Shown in pieces: positions 52,245 to 60,755 of a stretch of 64,000 bases of DNA; position 1 is the stretch's first letter; the number at the start of each line of letters is the position of its first letter. The stretch spans positions 133,835 to 197,834 of the forward strand of contig CAWDBD010000011.1 of NCBI GenBank assembly GCA_963800395.1. Direction: 5' to 3'. Both the position numbers and the translations under genes were made by a program. This DNA is from DASSBG01 sp963800395 (lineage in GTDB: Bacteria; Pseudomonadota; Gammaproteobacteria; Xanthomonadales; Rhodanobacteraceae). The notes below the pieces were generated by a model. The model was not told where the DNA came from and made no database searches. It worked only from the letters and a program-made list of their open reading frames with translations.

Positions 52245-55082
52245 ATGTTTGTTCCCGGACAACGTTGGATGTCGACCGCTGAACCCGAACTGGGCCTGGG
52301 CACGGTGCTTCGGGTGGAAGGTCGCGGAGTGCAGGTCCTGTTTGCCAAGGCGGGGGTGCTGCGGCAATACGCACAGCATTCGGCGCCGCTGTTGCGTGCC
52401 GCGTTCCGCCAGGGGCAGAAAGTCCTCGGGCAGGGCCGCAGCCTGTTGGTGGAACGGGTAGCCGAAGAAGACGGCATGCTCGTCTACTACGGCGGCAACG
52501 ACCGGCTGGCCGAGGGCGAGCTGGATGACGAGCAGAGCATTTCCCACGCAGACGAACGGCTGCTGTCCGGGCGTGTCGACCCGGTGGACCACTTCGAGCT
52601 GCGTCATGCAGCTCTGAGGCAGCGGGCCGAAGCTCGCGGTCGCCAGTCGTGGGGTCTCAACTCGGCGCGCATCGATCTGCTTGACCACCAGTTGCAAGTG
52701 GTCGCACGAGCAACGGCGCAGCGTTCGCCGCGAGTCCTTCTGGCTGATGAAGTCGGGCTTGGCAAGACCATCGAGGCGGGCCTGATCATCAGTCGCCAGT
52801 TGGCTGCCGGCCTCGCACGGCGCGTGCTTGTCGTAGTGCCGGAGAATCTGGTTCACCAGTGGTTCGTGGAGTTGCTGCGTCGGTTCAACCTGGCGTTTTC
52901 CATCTTTGATGCGGCGCGCATGCAGGCCGGTGTTGATCATCCGGGAAATCCATTCGAGGAAGAGCAGCGGGTTCTGGTGAGCCAGACGTTTCTTCTGGCA
53001 TCGGAAAAGACTGGCGCGGAGGTGCTCCAGGGCGACTGGGACATGCTGGTCGTGGATGAGGCGCATCACTTGCAGTGGACCCCCGAGGCCAGTGGACCGG
53101 GCTATCAGCTTGTGGAGCAGCTGGCTGCGAACACACCATCGGTCATACTGCTGACGGCGACTCCGGAGCAGTCGGGTCGACGCGGCCACTTTGCGCGGTT
53201 GCGGCTGCTTGACCCGGCCCGCTACGCAAGCCTTGATGCGTATCTGGCAGAAAGCGAAAGCTGGGTCGCGCTCTCCGGCGTGGCCGACAAATTGACGCAA
53301 GGACTGTCACTCAGTCATGCAGAGTGCGAGTCATTGTTCACCCAGTACCCTGCCGATGAGCCTCTGCGGGAATTGATTCTTCGCCATGCCGACAGTCCGC
53401 AGGCGAGCAGCGAGCTGTTGTCTGCACTGATCGACCGGCACGGTACCGGGCGTGTCATGTTCCGCAACCGGCGCGATCTGATTGGCGGCTTTCCGGCGCG
53501 CGAGGCACACCTCAAGTGTCTGCCAGCCTCATCGGCCGATGAGGCGCGGCGCCACGCCCTGCGTGACGAGTTCGAGGCGGATATCGGTGAAGGTGCCGAC
53601 GGCGTGCAATACGACTATGCCGATGACCCGCGTCTTGCCTGGCTGATTGGCCTGCTTGCCGAGTACCCGCAGGACAAGTTCCTGCTGATCTGTCGCAGTC
53701 AGGCCAAGGTGCTGGCGCTGGACGAAGCGCTGGCCGGTGGTGATATCAGGGTGTCACGTTTTCATGAAGGCCTGGGTCTGGTGCAGCGTGACAGGAATGC
53801 TGCCTGGTTTGCCGAGCCCGACGGCGCGCAATTGCTGCTCAGCTCGGAGATCGGCTCGGAAGGTCGCAACTTCCAGTTTGCGCAGCGGCTTGTGCTGTGG
53901 GATCTGCCGCTGGATCCGGATCTGCTGGAACAGCGCATCGGACGGCTTGATCGCATTGGACGCAAGGACGAAGCCATCCACATTCATTCGGCAGTGGTCG
54001 AAGCGACGGCGCAACAGGCGCTGTCACGGTGGTACGACGAAGGGATGGACGCATTTCGCAGCAGCCCGGCTGATGGCCGAAGCTTGCTGAATCACTTTGC
54101 CGAAGACGTGGCCCGTGTCGCGCGGCTTCTCGCGGACGATGCTGCGGATGCCGAGAAGGAACTGAACGAGCTCCTGGCCGAGACCGCCACCGTCCACGCC
54201 GAACTGGCCAGGACCGTGCACGAAGGTCGTGATCGCCTGCTTGAGCTTGCGGCGAGTAGCGGACGCGATGCCGAGCCTCTGACTCAGGCGCTGGAAGCTG
54301 GCGACCGTGACGATTCCGGACACGAATTCATGCAACGCCTGCTTGAGCATTTTGGGGTGCAGATCGATGAACTGGGCGGTGGTGCCCTGCGCCTGGATCC
54401 CGAGTTCCTGGCCACCGACGCGCTGGCCGGCTTTTCATCCGGCCCGTTCAGCGTGACCTTTGATCGCCAGGTGGCCTTGCGGCGCGATGATCTGCCGTTG
54501 CTTCGTTTTGACCATCCGCTCATGCTTGGTGCGCTTGATCTGCTGCTGGGCAGCGAGCAGGGCAATGCCAGCTTCATGTGCGATACCGCTCTGTCCGGCA
54601 AACAGGTGCTGTTGCAGGCTGTGTTCGTGCTCGAGTGCGTGGCCGACGCCAGCCTCGATGTGCAGCGATTCCTGCCGGCACAGCCGATCACCACCACCCT
54701 GGACTCCAGGCTCAGGGCGCAACCGCACTACGCGGTGTCGGCGCAGGCCCTGGCGCGGGCGGCCCAGCAGCCGATCGACGTGCCGCGCTATCGCAGGTTT
54801 CTGCTGCAGCTTGTGCCGCCCATGCTGGCCTCGGCCGAGGAGACGGCACAGGCTGAGGCCGAGCGCATTGCTCAGCACGCTCTGCAGCAGGCCGAACGGC
54901 AGCTTGGTGCGGAACGTCAGCGCCTGCTGGCCCTGCGCGAAGTCAATCCGGCAGTGAGCCATGCCGATGTCGAACGAGTGGAAAACGAACTGCAGGCATT
55001 GCGCAAGGCACTGCCCTCAGCGCGTCTGAGGCTGGATTCGTTACGCATGGTCGTCAGCCCCCAGTTCCTGGATTTGCGCTAG
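52245..55082 (+). CDS. rapA: RNA polymerase-associated ATPase RapA
   Basis: This 945-residue Swi2/Snf2 protein begins VPGQRWMSTAEPELGLGTVL, as in RapA, with an N-terminal Tudor-like region, a helicase core with DEVGLGKTIEAGL (Walker A) and VVDEAHH (DEAH box), and a C-terminal region with the RIGRLDRIGRK motif VI. RapA recycles RNA polymerase after transcription. The stop codon TAG is contributed by the first base pairs of the downstream 180-bp element, so the original 3' end may have been replaced. Confidence 0.95.
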   Translation: MFVPGQRWMSTAEPELGLGTVLRVEGRGVQVLFAKAGVLRQYAQHSAPLLRAAFRQGQKVLGQGRSLLVERVAEEDGMLVYYGGNDRLAEGELDDEQSISHADERLLSGRVDPVDHFELRHAALRQRAEARGRQSWGLNSARIDLLDHQLQVVARATAQRSPRVLLADEVGLGKTIEAGLIISRQLAAGLARRVLVVVPENLVHQWFVELLRRFNLAFSIFDAARMQAGVDHPGNPFEEEQRVLVSQTFLLASEKTGAEVLQGDWDMLVVDEAHHLQWTPEASGPGYQLVEQLAANTPSVILLTATPEQSGRRGHFARLRLLDPARYASLDAYLAESESWVALSGVADKLTQGLSLSHAECESLFTQYPADEPLRELILRHADSPQASSELLSALIDRHGTGRVMFRNRRDLIGGFPAREAHLKCLPASSADEARRHALRDEFEADIGEGADGVQYDYADDPRLAWLIGLLAEYPQDKFLLICRSQAKVLALDEALAGGDIRVSRFHEGLGLVQRDRNAAWFAEPDGAQLLLSSEIGSEGRNFQFAQRLVLWDLPLDPDLLEQRIGRLDRIGRKDEAIHIHSAVVEATAQQALSRWYDEGMDAFRSSPADGRSLLNHFAEDVARVARLLADDAADAEKELNELLAETATVHAELARTVHEGRDRLLELAASSGRDAEPLTQALEAGDRDDSGHEFMQRLLEHFGVQIDELGGGALRLDPEFLATDALAGFSSGPFSVTFDRQVALRRDDLPLLRFDHPLMLGALDLLLGSEQGNASFMCDTALSGKQVLLQAVFVLECVADASLDVQRFLPAQPITTTLDSRLRAQPHYAVSAQALARAAQQPIDVPRYRRFLLQLVPPMLASAEETAQAEAERIAQHALQQAERQLGAERQRLLALREVNPAVSHADVERVENELQALRKALPSARLRLDSLRMVVSPQFLDLR

Positions 55083-55262
55083 CCCGGATTATTCATCAGC
55101 GTTGGTAGCGAGCCGGTTCAAGGGCATGTCCGGCGTGGCTTTTGCGCCCGAGCAGTGCGCAGGCGTAGCCGACACTACGTCGAGCACTGCGACCAAGCGA
55201 AAGCCGCGCCGGGCGTGTCATTGGGCCGGCGCAGTAGAAGGTTGGTGAATAATGCGGGCTAG
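55079..55262. repeat. 180-bp hairpin element, copy A
   Basis: The element is bounded by CTAG at 55079 and 55259. The left end CTAGCCCGGATTATTCA and the right end TGAATAATGCGGGCTAG are imperfect inverted repeats, and the whole unit folds as a long hairpin. The central loop region GTAGCCGACACTAC forms a stem GTAG/CTAC. Its left CTAG supplies the TAG stop of rapA. It looks like a MITE-type non-autonomous element with a 4-bp CTAG junction; family unknown. Confidence 0.85.
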
Positions 55263-55442
55263 CCCGGATTATTCATGAGCGTCCGTCGCGAGACCGACGA
55301 GACGCCGCTGTGGCGCGCGATGCGCACTGAAGATGCGCGATGGCGTACTCGACAGTACGTCGAGCGCAGCTGAGGGAGTAGCGCGTGCCACAGCGAGTGT
55401 ATCGGCGGTCGCAGCAGGAGGTTCATGAATAGTCCGGGCTAG
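55259..55442. repeat. 180-bp hairpin element, copy B
   Basis: A second copy follows directly, sharing the CTAG at 55259-55262 and ending in CTAG at 55439. Its ends match copy A but the interior differs. The central stem is GTAC/GTAC where copy A has GTAG/CTAC, so the base pair changed on both sides. The CTGTGG(CG)n arms near 55310 pair with CGCGTGCCACAG near 55390. Its right end supplies the TAG stop of chaC on the minus strand. Confidence 0.85.
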
Positions 55443-56011
55443 GAGTCCGCCCGTAAGGCGAGCAGCGCGCGCTCAACGGCAAACACATGCGCGTCCTGCT
55501 CTCCATGGTCGCGCAATGACTGCGCCAGCTTCAAAAGGTATTCACGGTTGGGCCCGCTGGGTCCTTCCGAGTTGGCAATGTGCCGGGCAATATGTTCATC
55601 GCTGGCCGGCCCCAGCCAGGCAGCATTATCGGGTTTGGCGATATACACCAGGCCCTTGGCGTCGCTGCCGTCGGCGAAACGCATGTCGGCCTCGAAGCGC
55701 AGGTAGCCATTTTTTTCGCGCACATCCAGTGCGGGAATGGCGTCGGGCCTGATCCGGTAGGCCATGCCGAAACAGTCACTTTCTTCGTCTGCAACCAGGG
55801 TCAGTACCCGCCCCGGCGCATCGGGTGTGCCGCGGTGATCATGCGAACCCTGCCAGAAGCGTCGCTGCCAACCATGAATCCATGCCGGGCGACGCTCGAG
55901 GAAATCGAACCCTGCCTTGTAGATCAGTGACCCGTAGCCGAACAGCCAGATGCTTTCGTGATGGCTGAGGTCCTGGCGTTCCTGATTGATGATCGTGGTG
56001 TCGTGCGACAT
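55439..56011 (-). CDS. chaC: Gamma-glutamylcyclotransferase, ChaC family
   Basis: This 190-residue protein shows the ChaC substrate motif FGYGSLIY and the catalytic Glu in DVREKNGYLR. ChaC enzymes cleave glutathione to 5-oxoproline and Cys-Gly. The stop TAG overlaps copy B of the hairpin element. It lies 39 bases after the DUF1499 gene on the same strand; the family length is near 180-220. Confidence 0.9.
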   Translation of the reverse strand: MSHDTTIINQERQDLSHHESIWLFGYGSLIYKAGFDFLERRPAWIHGWQRRFWQGSHDHRGTPDAPGRVLTLVADEESDCFGMAYRIRPDAIPALDVREKNGYLRFEADMRFADGSDAKGLVYIAKPDNAAWLGPASDEHIARHIANSEGPSGPNREYLLKLAQSLRDHGEQDAHVFAVERALLALRADS

Positions 56012-56050
56012 GAAAGCGGATGGTCCTGTGTCCAGGTGCGGCGCAGCCGG

Positions 56051-56506
56051 TCAGCCATCTGATCGCTGGTCAGTGGCTGCAAGACGTCGCTTGAAGCGTT
56101 TGCGCAGGCGCTCCACGCGACGCCGGTTGACGCCAAAATCGTAGTAGCCCGCGCGAGAGGCCGACTTCACGTCAATGAAGTTTTCATGCGGGTGAATGAT
56201 GAAGCCCACATCGTCCACAAAACCGACCGTGGTACGAAAGATGGCATGGATGAAACCGTGCTCATCAGTCACCACTTCGGCGTTGTCGCTATCGCGCAGG
56301 ACATCGAGCAAGGCCGTTCTTGCCTGCCCGGCGGAGGTGTCATGGGCAAGGGGCGCCACGTGTCTGGCGCTGCCCGCATCGGCCTGGGAGGACACGCAGT
56401 TGGGCGAAGCGGGGCACGGCGTGAAGCGGTCGGGTGCCTGCGGCTGGGTGAAATGGCCGGGCGGCGCCACCGCGCAGCCGGCCAGAATAGTCGAAATTAA
56501 TGTCAT
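56051..56506 (-). CDS. DUF1499 lipoprotein
   Basis: This 151-residue protein has a lipoprotein signal (TLISTILAGC, modified Cys at 11) and the DUF1499 core CPASPNCVSSQ with ...VDVKSASRAGYYDFGVNRRRVERLR. The function is unknown, with the family often near cell-envelope genes. The start at 56506 is chosen because the lipobox directly follows; the longer frame to 56638 has a basic low-complexity N-terminus. It may be co-transcribed with chaC downstream. Confidence 0.87.
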   Translation of the reverse strand: MTLISTILAGCAVAPPGHFTQPQAPDRFTPCPASPNCVSSQADAGSARHVAPLAHDTSAGQARTALLDVLRDSDNAEVVTDEHGFIHAIFRTTVGFVDDVGFIIHPHENFIDVKSASRAGYYDFGVNRRRVERLRKRFKRRLAATDQRSDG

Positions 56507-56561
56507 GATAATTATTCCCGAGTATCGGGTACGGCGCACTGGGCCGCCCATTGACCTGCTG

Positions 56562-57188
56562 TCACGGGGACGGCTGCGTGTCGAAGCCGTCCATGTAGAC
56601 CCGGTCGTCGAGCGCTGGCGGGGTGAAGTTTCCATCAATGACCATGGTAATGCTGTTCTGGTTGCCTGCCAGGGCGTCGTTTATCTGTGCCTGGTATCCG
56701 CCGCAGCTGTCCGTGGTCGGCGGGACCGTGAAGATGCCGTTGCTGATGTGCATCCCGGTTGCAGACGCGCTGCCACCCAGGGTGCCCCATGCGACAGGTG
56801 AAAATCTGCACGGACTGACCGACACGGGAAAGCCCAGGTAGGATGCCGAAACAATACTTAGTTGCATGCTTGCCGTCGTGAAACCAACGTTGCCATTGCT
56901 GCCAACCAGGGCAGCGGACGTATCGCTTTGGGCGAGCTGGTAGGTGATAGTGAAGTCACCGTTCGCGACGGTTGCCTGGGGAAAGGCGAATTTGCCCGGA
57001 GACAGGTAGCCGGTACCGGCATCGTAGCTGGAGTCGCCGAACGTACCGCCTGCAGGCAGGGCCTCGGAGCTGCCATTGATAGTGACTGTGCCACTGCCGA
57101 TCGGATACTGCGTCGCCGCAGCCTGTGTAACCGCAAAAACAAGGCTGATCGCGAGCACGGCGCTTGCGGGGATGGTCGGCAGCTTCAT
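56562..57188 (-). CDS. Secreted protein of unknown function with C-terminal DGF motif
   Basis: This 208-residue protein has a Sec signal peptide (KLPTIPASAVLAISLVFAVTQAAA) and a Ser/Thr/Gly-rich body without a recognised domain. A pair of cysteines (SPCRFS, DSCGGY) could form a disulfide. The C-terminus ends RVYMDGFDTQPSP, resembling the end of the neighbouring subtilase (IFADGLEP). The two genes are divergent and 336 bases apart, so a shared export or sorting route is possible. No homology is claimed beyond that. Confidence 0.75.
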   Translation of the reverse strand: MKLPTIPASAVLAISLVFAVTQAAATQYPIGSGTVTINGSSEALPAGGTFGDSSYDAGTGYLSPGKFAFPQATVANGDFTITYQLAQSDTSAALVGSNGNVGFTTASMQLSIVSASYLGFPVSVSPCRFSPVAWGTLGGSASATGMHISNGIFTVPPTTDSCGGYQAQINDALAGNQNSITMVIDGNFTPPALDDRVYMDGFDTQPSP

Positions 57189-57524
57189 GGACAGGTATTT
57201 CCCGGTGAGTGAACAGCATGTGAGCCCGGAACCGAGCAGGCCGCTTGATAATGCTTGCCCCGCCCAGGCGCGCCAGGCATTTGCAGGCAGGCAGACCATC
57301 GGCTGTGCGCTTCATCAATTGCCATGGGTCCGAGCGCTTTCATTACCTTGCCGCAACGGGTACCGGATCGCAACTTGATTTCTTTGCATCCTGCAGCCAG
57401 TCCGATACAGGGACAAAAAAGCGATCGAGCATCGGCTCACCATGGCAAGTGTATTCGGCTATGATCGTTCGCGCGCGGCAAGCCGAATCGGTTTCCGGCT
57501 GGCCTGACCAATCCGGGGACACTT
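57189..57524. other. Divergent promoter region between the secreted protein and subtilase genes
   Basis: These 336 bases separate two divergent secreted-protein genes and should hold both promoters. No gene is supported, and no clear operator or repeat was seen. Confidence 0.4.
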
Positions 57525-59039
57525 ATGACAATTCCGATGAAAGCGCTCATTGCATACCTGCTGGTTTCCACCGTGCTGCTTGCCTGTCCATCTGCGCCGG
57601 CGGCTGAAATCGACCCCGGGCTCGTGGCCAGGGCACAGCAGTCGGGTACGGTTCCGGTATTGATTGTGGCGCCTGACCAGAGCACGCCTGCACTGGCGCC
57701 CATGCGCCCGGACGCGGATTATCTGGCGCGACGCCGTGCGCTGGTGGCCAGCCTGCGCGCACGTGCCGACACCAGTCAGGCAGCGCTGCGCGACTGGCTC
57801 GACCGCCATGGCGTGGCGCATCGTGACTACTGGATCGCCAATGTCATCGCCGCCCGACTTGACGCCGGGCAGATAGGCGCCTTGTCCCGGCGCGCCGATG
57901 TGGCGCGCATAGCATCCAATCGCGAGCTGCCGCAGCGATTTCCCATTGCGCAACCCGACGTGAACGGCACCGCCATGACGGCCGGCGCGCTAAGCGTTCC
58001 CTGGGGCATTACACAGATCAACGCCCCCGAGGCCTGGGCACATGGCGTGTTGGGGCAGGGCGCCGTGGTAGCGGGCGAGGACACCGGCTACCAGTGGGAC
58101 CATCCGGCACTGAAAGCGCAGTACCGAGGCTGGAACGGTGTCGTCGCCGATCACGACTACAACTGGCACGATGCCATTCATACCGATCAGCACGGCAGCA
58201 GTTGCGGCGTGGATTCGCCTTTCCCATGCGACGATATCAATCACGGCACGCATACCATGGGTACCATGGTCGGTGACGATGGTGGTGCCAACAAGATCGG
58301 TGTTGCGCCGCAGGCCAGGTGGATCGGCTGCCGCAACATGGATGCCGGTGATGGCACCCCTGCTCGCTACATCGAGTGCATGCAGTGGATGCTGGCGCCC
58401 ACCGATTCTGCCGGCAACAACCCCGACCCGGCCAAGGCCCCGGACGTGATCAACAATTCCTGGGCCTGTGTTGTCGACGAAGGCTGCACCACGGGCGAGG
58501 AACTGCGCGCGGCAGTGGACAACGTGATTGCGGGTGGCATCTTCTATGCCGCCGCAGCCGGCAATGAGGGCTCGTCCTGCGCCTCGATCATCAATTCGCC
58601 AGGCACCTATGAGGAAAGTTTCGCTGTCGCTGCTACCGACAGCAATGACGCACTCGCCGGGTTTTCCAGTCGCGGCCCATCACCCGGCGCGACATCGGTC
58701 TACCTTGACTTGTCAGCGCCGGGCGTGAACGTGCGCTCCAGTATCCCTGTTGACAGCTATGACAACTTTCAAGGCACCAGCATGGCCACGCCGCACGTGG
58801 CTGGTACGGTTGCACTGATGGTCTCGGTCAATCCGGCCTTGCGCGGGCATCCCGATCAGATCGCGCAGATTCTGCACGCCACGGCAGTCCGCCAGGGAAT
58901 CTCCGATCCATACCACAGCAGCTGCGGTGGTTTGAGCATGGCAGACTGGCCCAACTATCAGTCCGGTTACGGACGCCTGGATGCCTGGGCCGCAGTGCGA
59001 CTGGCCGACACCATTTTTGCGGATGGCCTTGAGCCGTGA
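57525..59039 (+). CDS. Subtilisin-family serine protease, S8, with C-terminal DGLEP
   Basis: This 504-residue exported protease has a signal peptide (about residues 1-27), an inhibitor-like prodomain and a catalytic S8 domain with Asp186 (GEDTGYQ), His240 (NHGTHTMGT), the oxyanion Asn in INNSW and Ser419 (GTSMATPHVAG). Several Cys residues in the catalytic domain suggest disulfides. The C-terminus ends DTIFADGLEP, a motif shared with the divergent secreted protein. It should be extracellular, degrading proteins for nutrition. Confidence 0.92.
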   Translation: MTIPMKALIAYLLVSTVLLACPSAPAAEIDPGLVARAQQSGTVPVLIVAPDQSTPALAPMRPDADYLARRRALVASLRARADTSQAALRDWLDRHGVAHRDYWIANVIAARLDAGQIGALSRRADVARIASNRELPQRFPIAQPDVNGTAMTAGALSVPWGITQINAPEAWAHGVLGQGAVVAGEDTGYQWDHPALKAQYRGWNGVVADHDYNWHDAIHTDQHGSSCGVDSPFPCDDINHGTHTMGTMVGDDGGANKIGVAPQARWIGCRNMDAGDGTPARYIECMQWMLAPTDSAGNNPDPAKAPDVINNSWACVVDEGCTTGEELRAAVDNVIAGGIFYAAAAGNEGSSCASIINSPGTYEESFAVAATDSNDALAGFSSRGPSPGATSVYLDLSAPGVNVRSSIPVDSYDNFQGTSMATPHVAGTVALMVSVNPALRGHPDQIAQILHATAVRQGISDPYHSSCGGLSMADWPNYQSGYGRLDAWAAVRLADTIFADGLEP

Positions 59040-59091
59040 AGCGTGCTGCGCGGTAACGGCATCGGCAGATCGACATTCGCGGAAGATCCGT

Positions 59092-59113
59092 CATCCCGGC
59101 TTGCACCGGGATG
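59092..59113. other. Stem-loop between convergent subtilase and OmpA genes
   Basis: A perfect 8-bp inverted repeat CATCCCGG / CCGGGATG has a 6-base loop and sits in the 83-base gap between two convergent genes. No T-run follows on either side, so it could be a weak bidirectional terminator or a dispersed repeat. Confidence 0.45.
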
Positions 59114-59122
59114 GCGGTCCAT

Positions 59123-60025
59123 TCACTGCTGCCGCCCAGGCTCCTGGCCATTGTTGTCGCGGTTCCTGACAATGACCTCGACGCGGCGATTTTGCTGACG
59201 GCCGGCGGCGGTCTTGTTGGTGGCAACCGGATAGTCCGGGCCCAGACCGCGGGTGGTGATGCGCGAGGCGCTGATGCCGTTTGCTGTCAGGTAGGACTGT
59301 ACGGCGCTTGCGCGGTCGCGCGACAGCTCCATGTTGTGCGTGCGGCTGCCGGTTGAATCGGTATGGCCTTCGATCTGGATCTGCGCACCCGGATCATCCT
59401 TCAATGCCTCTGCAAGCTGGTCCAGCGAGCGCGTGGCACCCGGTTTCAGCGACGCCTTGTCCACTTCGAACAGGACGTCGCCCAATGTGATCACAAGCCC
59501 GCGCTTGGTCTGTTTTGTCTTCAGGTCGCTCAGTTTACTGCGCATGTCTTCCAGTTGCGCGCGTGCAGCGGCGGCTTCCTCCCTCGCCATTTCCGCGTTG
59601 CGCCGTTCGGTTTCCGCTGAAGCCTGCGCGACTGTGGCGGCCTGTCGAGCCTGCTCGGCTTGTCGAGTCTGGACCTGCAACAAAAGTTGATCACGTTCAC
59701 GGCCGAGTTGTTTGCCACGCTGTTCCTGGTACCGGGCCATGCCGATTGCTTCGGCCGTTTGCACCAGTCGGTCGGCCACGTAGACGCGTTGCTGGTAGTG
59801 CTGTTCGTCCAGCGCGCGAGCCTGGCCGGCAAGCGCATTGACTGCTGACTGGGCCTTGTCCAGTTCATCGGGTGCGTTGGCCGCTACCCGTTGGTCAGAG
59901 CGAAGCTGGGTGAGCTGGTTGTTCAGTCGTTCGACTTCGGGTGGTGGTCCCTTTGGCGTGGTGGCGCAGGCCGCAAGGAAGAACAGGGCGATGACAGGCA
60001 GTAGTCGCATGGTTATTGATTTCAT
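59123..60025 (-). CDS. OmpA-family lipoprotein with DUF4398-like N-terminal helix
   Basis: This 300-residue protein has a lipoprotein signal (LFFLAAC, Cys20), a long helical and probably coiled-coil segment at about 30-170 (Glu/Ala/Arg-rich), and an OmpA domain at about 190-290 with EGHTDSTGSRTHNMELSRDR and ITTRGLGPDYPVA. The OmpA part should bind peptidoglycan. The start has GGAG seven bases upstream. It lies three bases downstream of the DUF4398 gene, so both are made together and may act as an envelope pair. Confidence 0.9.
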   Translation of the reverse strand: MKSITMRLLPVIALFFLAACATTPKGPPPEVERLNNQLTQLRSDQRVAANAPDELDKAQSAVNALAGQARALDEQHYQQRVYVADRLVQTAEAIGMARYQEQRGKQLGRERDQLLLQVQTRQAEQARQAATVAQASAETERRNAEMAREEAAAARAQLEDMRSKLSDLKTKQTKRGLVITLGDVLFEVDKASLKPGATRSLDQLAEALKDDPGAQIQIEGHTDSTGSRTHNMELSRDRASAVQSYLTANGISASRITTRGLGPDYPVATNKTAAGRQQNRRVEVIVRNRDNNGQEPGRQQ

Positions 60026-60028
60026 GGT

Positions 60029-60394
60029 TCAGCTCCCTGTCGGCGTGGCTTGCTGGCGAAGCGATTCGAGGCTTGCTTCGATTTCCTTGGTAGCGCTGGT
60101 GGCGCGCTGCTGCCGCGCACGCGCGCTGGCCAGATTGGCATCCGCGGTAGCCTTTTGTGCATTCAGGATGCTGTCATCCCATTGGCGACGATCGCTGGCA
60201 CCGTGTGCGGCGGTGAGGTTGTCTTTGGCCGCGCGCATTTCGGTGCTGGCCGCCGTGGCCGCATCCGCATTTTCAGCCGCCTGGACCGCCGCCTGTGCCT
60301 GGGCGATGGCAACACGCGCATCGTCCTTGTCGGCGGCGCAGGCTGCCGAGGTCCAGACCACTGCAAGCAGTGCTAGTGCAAATATCCTGATCAT
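60029..60394 (-). CDS. DUF4398 small exported protein
   Basis: This 121-residue protein has a Sec signal peptide (IFALALLAVVWTSAACA) and a helical body rich in Ala, Asp, Gln and Lys (ARVAIAQAQAAVQAAENADA), the DUF4398 pattern. Such proteins are often paired with OmpA-like lipoproteins, as here, and are thought to be periplasmic. The ribosome site GGAG lies eight bases before the ATG at 60394. A cysteine in SAACA might make it a lipoprotein, although the lipobox is imperfect. Confidence 0.84.
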   Translation of the reverse strand: MIRIFALALLAVVWTSAACAADKDDARVAIAQAQAAVQAAENADAATAASTEMRAAKDNLTAAHGASDRRQWDDSILNAQKATADANLASARARQQRATSATKEIEASLESLRQQATPTGS

Positions 60395-60755
60395 GGTGTT
60401 CTCCCTGTTGAACGGAATAGGCAACTCGTGGGGGCAACCACGCAGGTTGCGGGCCGCGCGAGTTCGGTTGTTCCGCTTGCCACTATTCGGCAGCCACGGT
60501 GAACCAGGACACAATGGACCCGGAACAGGCGTGTGCACCGGTGGCGTGCTGTTCAGGTCCGGGATGATGTGTGGTACCGCGGGGGGACTATCTACTTATT
60601 GAAGGGTACAGAGCGATTCTGCCTTCTGTTCGGAAAGCGTGTGCATCGTTGCCCGGCGTTTCGGAGCTCTCCGCCCCGCGCAGTAGCACCTGCCTGTTAC
60701 GGGGATCAATACCATTCGTGGATTATCTGGCGGGCACGAACCGCTGCAGCCCGCA
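60395..60755. other. Intergenic region upstream of DUF4398
   Basis: These 361 bases contain no supported gene. They should hold the promoter of the DUF4398-OmpA pair and the 3' end of the META gene. Nothing more specific was seen. Confidence 0.35.
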
